This document shows, in pieces, positions 4,604 to 6,620 of a DNA stretch of 6,620 nucleotides. Every line of letters begins with the position of its first letter. Position 1 is the stretch's first letter. The notes below the pieces were generated by a model. The model made no database searches. It was not told the DNA's origin and saw only the letters and a list, made by a program, of their open reading frames with translations. The DNA is from Thermoflexus sp042408365 (GTDB taxonomy: Bacteria; Chloroflexota; Anaerolineae; Thermoflexales; Thermoflexaceae), in contig NZ_JBHOQJ010000304.1 in the NCBI RefSeq assembly GCF_042408365.1, positions 1 to 6,620 on the forward strand, written 5' to 3'. A program made the position numbers and the translations under genes.

Positions 4604-6232
4604 ATGGAAGAGGTCAGCCCGCGAAGAGAAGTAGTCGAAGAAGAATTTGACCTGCGACAATATCTCCTCGTCCTCCAGCGCTGGTGGTGGCTGATTGTTG
4701 GCTGTACCCTGCTGGCCGCGATCGTAGCCTTCGCAGTCAGCTCCCGGATGCAACCCGTCTACCAGACCGCAGCGACCCTCCTGGTGCAGCAGCCACTGCC
4801 GGCAGGTCTGAGCGAGAATACGGCCATTCTCACCAGTGAGCGGCTGGTTCAGATTTACGCCCGGATGTTGACCAGTCGCCCCGTCCTGAAGGCGACCATT
4901 GCCCGGATGGGCCTGTCGGAAACGCCCGAGGAGCTGGCGAATCGGGTGAAGGTGGAGTGGGTTCAGAACACTCAGTTGATCCAGGTGAGAGTGGAAGATA
5001 CCGACCCGGCCCGGGCCGCCGCCCTCGCCAACGCCCTCGCTGAAACCTTCATCGAGCAAGTCCAGGCCACCCAAGAACAACGGTACGCCGAAGGGCTGAA
5101 CAACCTGAAAACACAGATTGACGAGCTGGCGGCAGCGATCGAGAAAACCCAGAAGGAACTGGAGACCCGAGCGAACGATCCCACTCCCCAGGGCCAGGCC
5201 GAGCGTATCCGTCTGGAGACCATCCTGGCCGGATATCGCAACATTTACGCCTCGTTGATCCAGAGCTACGAGCAGATGCGTCTGATGGCGACCCAGTCGA
5301 GGGATATGGTGGTGTTATTTGAGCCAGCCCAGGCGCCGAGAGAACCCGTCCGCCCGCGCAAACTGGAGAACACTGTGCGGGCCGGGGTCCTGGGTGCGCT
5401 GCTGGCCGTGGGCGCTGTGTTCCTCCGAGAGCGCCTGGACAACACCCTGAAGACTCCGGATGACGTCAACCGGGTTCTGGGCCTTCCTACCCTGGGCGCC
5501 ATTAGCCGTTTGGAGAAAGGGCAGAAAGAACTCGTCCTCACGGCAGATCCCCTCGCGTCGGCCTCGGAGGCCTTTCGGGTGCTGCGCACGAATATCCGCT
5601 ACTGCAGCGTGGACCGGCCCCTGCAGGTCATCCTGGTGACCAGCCCGACTATGCTGGAGGGGAAGAGCGTGGTGGCGGCGAACCTGGCGGTCGCGCTGGC
5701 CCAGGCCGGCCTGCGGACTGTGCTGCTGGACGCCGATCTGCGTCATCCCCGACAGCACCAACTCTTCGGCCTGCATCCCCGCGAGGGGCTCACGGGCGCG
5801 CTTCTGGCCGGCAGCGTCGATGGGCGGCTGCAACCCACCGAAGTGGAGCGGTTGAGCCTCCTCCCCGCGGGCAAGAAACCCCCTAACCCAGTCGAACTCC
5901 TGGGCTCCCAGCGGATGCGGGAGATCCGGGAGGAGCTGTGCCAGTCCTTCGATGCTGTGGTGATCGATAGCCCCCCGGTGCTCCTCGGGGCCGACGTAGC
6001 GGTGCTGGCTCAGATAGCCGATGGGGTGCTCCTAGTGGTGGCTGCGGGCGAAACGCGGCGGGATGCGGCCCGGCAGGCCGTGGAGAGCCTCCGCCAGGTC
6101 CGAGCGAACGTGATCGGCGTGGTGCTGAACCGGGTCCCTATCCGCCCGGGTGGCTACTATTACTATTACTCTTCTTCACATCAGCGCAGGGCTGTCGCAA
6201 AGTCGTGGATGGGAAAGCGGCGGCCGAGCTGA
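4604..6232 (+). CDS. Wzz/BY-kinase: polysaccharide co-polymerase with tyrosine autokinase domain
   Basis: This 542-aa inner-membrane protein sets polysaccharide chain length and export through cycles of tyrosine phosphorylation. Residues 15-75 are the Wzz start, with a first membrane helix at about 28-46. Residues 155-235 form the periplasmic coiled-coil region. A Pro-rich PREPVRPRKLEN segment (245-256) leads to the second helix (about 259-274). The cytoplasmic kinase carries the ExxRxxR oligomerisation motif (E322, R325, R328), Walker A ending G353-K354-S355, Walker A' LLDADLRHP (374-382) and Walker B VVIDSPP (452-458). Five consecutive tyrosines (518-522) in the tail are the expected autophosphorylation cluster. 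The order Wzz then kinase in one chain is the Wzc/ExoP form, not the split CpsC/CpsD form. I chose the ATG at 4604 because AAGGAG lies 7 bases upstream; an in-frame GTG at 4565 sits inside a hairpin. Walker A has Leu where Gly is usual before EGKS, a mild deviation. The NusG-like gene follows after 259 bases. Confidence 0.92.
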   Translation: MEEVSPRREVVEEEFDLRQYLLVLQRWWWLIVGCTLLAAIVAFAVSSRMQPVYQTAATLLVQQPLPAGLSENTAILTSERLVQIYARMLTSRPVLKATIARMGLSETPEELANRVKVEWVQNTQLIQVRVEDTDPARAAALANALAETFIEQVQATQEQRYAEGLNNLKTQIDELAAAIEKTQKELETRANDPTPQGQAERIRLETILAGYRNIYASLIQSYEQMRLMATQSRDMVVLFEPAQAPREPVRPRKLENTVRAGVLGALLAVGAVFLRERLDNTLKTPDDVNRVLGLPTLGAISRLEKGQKELVLTADPLASASEAFRVLRTNIRYCSVDRPLQVILVTSPTMLEGKSVVAANLAVALAQAGLRTVLLDADLRHPRQHQLFGLHPREGLTGALLAGSVDGRLQPTEVERLSLLPAGKKPPNPVELLGSQRMREIREELCQSFDAVVIDSPPVLLGADVAVLAQIADGVLLVVAAGETRRDAARQAVESLRQVRANVIGVVLNRVPIRPGGYYYYYSSSHQRRAVAKSWMGKRRPS

Positions 6233-6349
6233 AGGCCATCTAAGACCCGACGGAGGTAGGCGAGACCCGGGTAATCCATGGTAACTGTTCGGCTGTTCGA
6301 ACGCAATGCAGATTCGTTATGGGCGTTCCGCTTAAGCTTCGGTTGAGTC

Positions 6350-6421
6350 GTAGGGCTGGACCGGCCCGAGCGCAAGCCCCTGGAGCAGGAGGCTTACCTG
6401 GATCTCGGGGAGCAACTCTGA
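6350..6421 (+). other. Short protein-like frame before the NusG-like gene (possible gene tail)
   Basis: After a TGA at 6344-6346, one frame reads 23 residues including RKPLEQEAYLDLGEQL to a TGA at 6419-6421. The composition looks like a genuine protein C-terminus, not random frame, but no start or family is identifiable. It could be a relic of a gene lost between the kinase and the antiterminator, or chance. Confidence 0.2.
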
Positions 6422-6432
6422 GCTCCGGGTAA

Positions 6433-6456
6433 GCTTCCCGCAATGAAGGGGGAAGC
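6433..6456 (+). promoter_or_regulatory. Inverted repeat in the leader of the NusG-like gene
   Basis: GCTTCCC (6433-6439) pairs with GGGAAGC (6450-6456) around a 10-base loop, 35 bases before the start codon at 6492. It could be an attenuating terminator upstream of the antiterminator gene, but no T-run follows and no ops-like GGCGGTAGC element was seen. Confidence 0.3.
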
Positions 6457-6491
6457 CTGCCCTTTGCCGGGTGGGAGGAGGTCACGAGCCC

Positions 6492-6620
6492 ATGCGCTGC
6501 TGGTACGCTGTCTACACCAAGCCGAACGCCGAATACCGCGTGGCCGCTCTGCTCGCCCAGAAGGGGCTGGAGTCGTTCCTGCCGGAGATCCCCTCCTGGC
6601 GGCCGCGCCGAGGCCACCGC
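6492..6620 (+). CDS. NusG/RfaH-like transcription antiterminator (N-terminal part, runs off the window)
   Basis: The ATG at 6492 follows a strong GGAGGAGGT ribosome binding site (about 6474-6482). The 43 visible residues begin MRCWYAVYTKPNAEYRVAAL and continue KGLESFLPEIPSWRPRR. This is the start of the NGN domain: the WYAVYTKP strand, a helix that binds the RNA polymerase clamp, and the short FLP strand. Specialised NusG paralogues of this kind (RfaH, UpxY, LoaP) are often first in polysaccharide operons, where they suppress termination across long gene sets. The site next to a BY-kinase points to that role over housekeeping NusG. The housekeeping gene normally sits beside secE and ribosomal protein genes, which are absent here. 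The C-terminal KOW domain would lie outside the window. Confidence 0.85.
   Translation, partial: MRCWYAVYTKPNAEYRVAALLAQKGLESFLPEIPSWRPRRGHR

Noticed and set aside
4364..5080. 238-codon minus-strand frame opposite the epimerase end and kinase start
   Set aside because: It lies antisense to two well-supported homologous sequences and has no domain of its own.

Overview
This is a GC-rich bacterial window. It joins an intact exopolysaccharide or capsule regulatory module on the right to a long tract of decaying accessory genes on the left and centre. The organism is probably a member of the Chloroflexota or a similar high-GC, possibly thermophilic lineage. That placement is inferred from base composition and the style of the proteins; no marker gene is present to confirm it.

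Layout, left to right. (1) Positions 1-84 hold the last 27 codons of a plus-strand gene, followed by a strong 11-bp GC hairpin (103-134). (2) Positions 234-1016 encode an unrecognised 260-residue protein with a CxxC...HxxxCxxC zinc-knuckle arrangement and a good ribosome binding site. (3) Positions 1181-1429 (minus strand) hold a scrap of an IS630/DDE-like transposase. (4) Positions 1513-1642 hold a damaged antitoxin reading, readable only by switching frame. It overlaps an apparently intact PIN-domain (VapC-type) toxin at 1626-2138. (5) I can assign nothing with confidence to 2139-2579. (6) Positions 2580-3290 (minus strand) hold a heavily frameshifted transposase with a zinc-ribbon-like region, resembling the ISKra4 group. 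(7) Positions 3291-3890 carry no recognisable gene, but contain an AT-rich island with a near-consensus sigma70-type promoter (TTGACA-17-TATCTT) pointing right. (8) Positions 3894-4536 are a gutted GalE-like NAD-dependent sugar epimerase: two in-register homologous pieces in different frames, separated by about 130 bases that carry a 9-bp hairpin. (9) Positions 4604-6232 encode a complete Wzz/BY-kinase fusion protein that controls polysaccharide chain length and export. (10) From 6492 past the window edge runs the N-terminus of a NusG/RfaH-like antiterminator.

How the genes fit together: the BY-kinase and the NusG paralogue point to the start of a polysaccharide biosynthesis cluster, in which the NusG-like protein would keep RNA polymerase going through a long operon. 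The dead epimerase just upstream belongs to the same pathway and suggests that the left edge of this cluster has been eroding. Two transposase relics and a toxin with a broken antitoxin show that the flank has been a landing site for mobile and accessory DNA. I see no CRISPR array, tRNA or rRNA, and no convincing complete new system. The least explained intact item is the zinc-knuckle protein at 234-1016.
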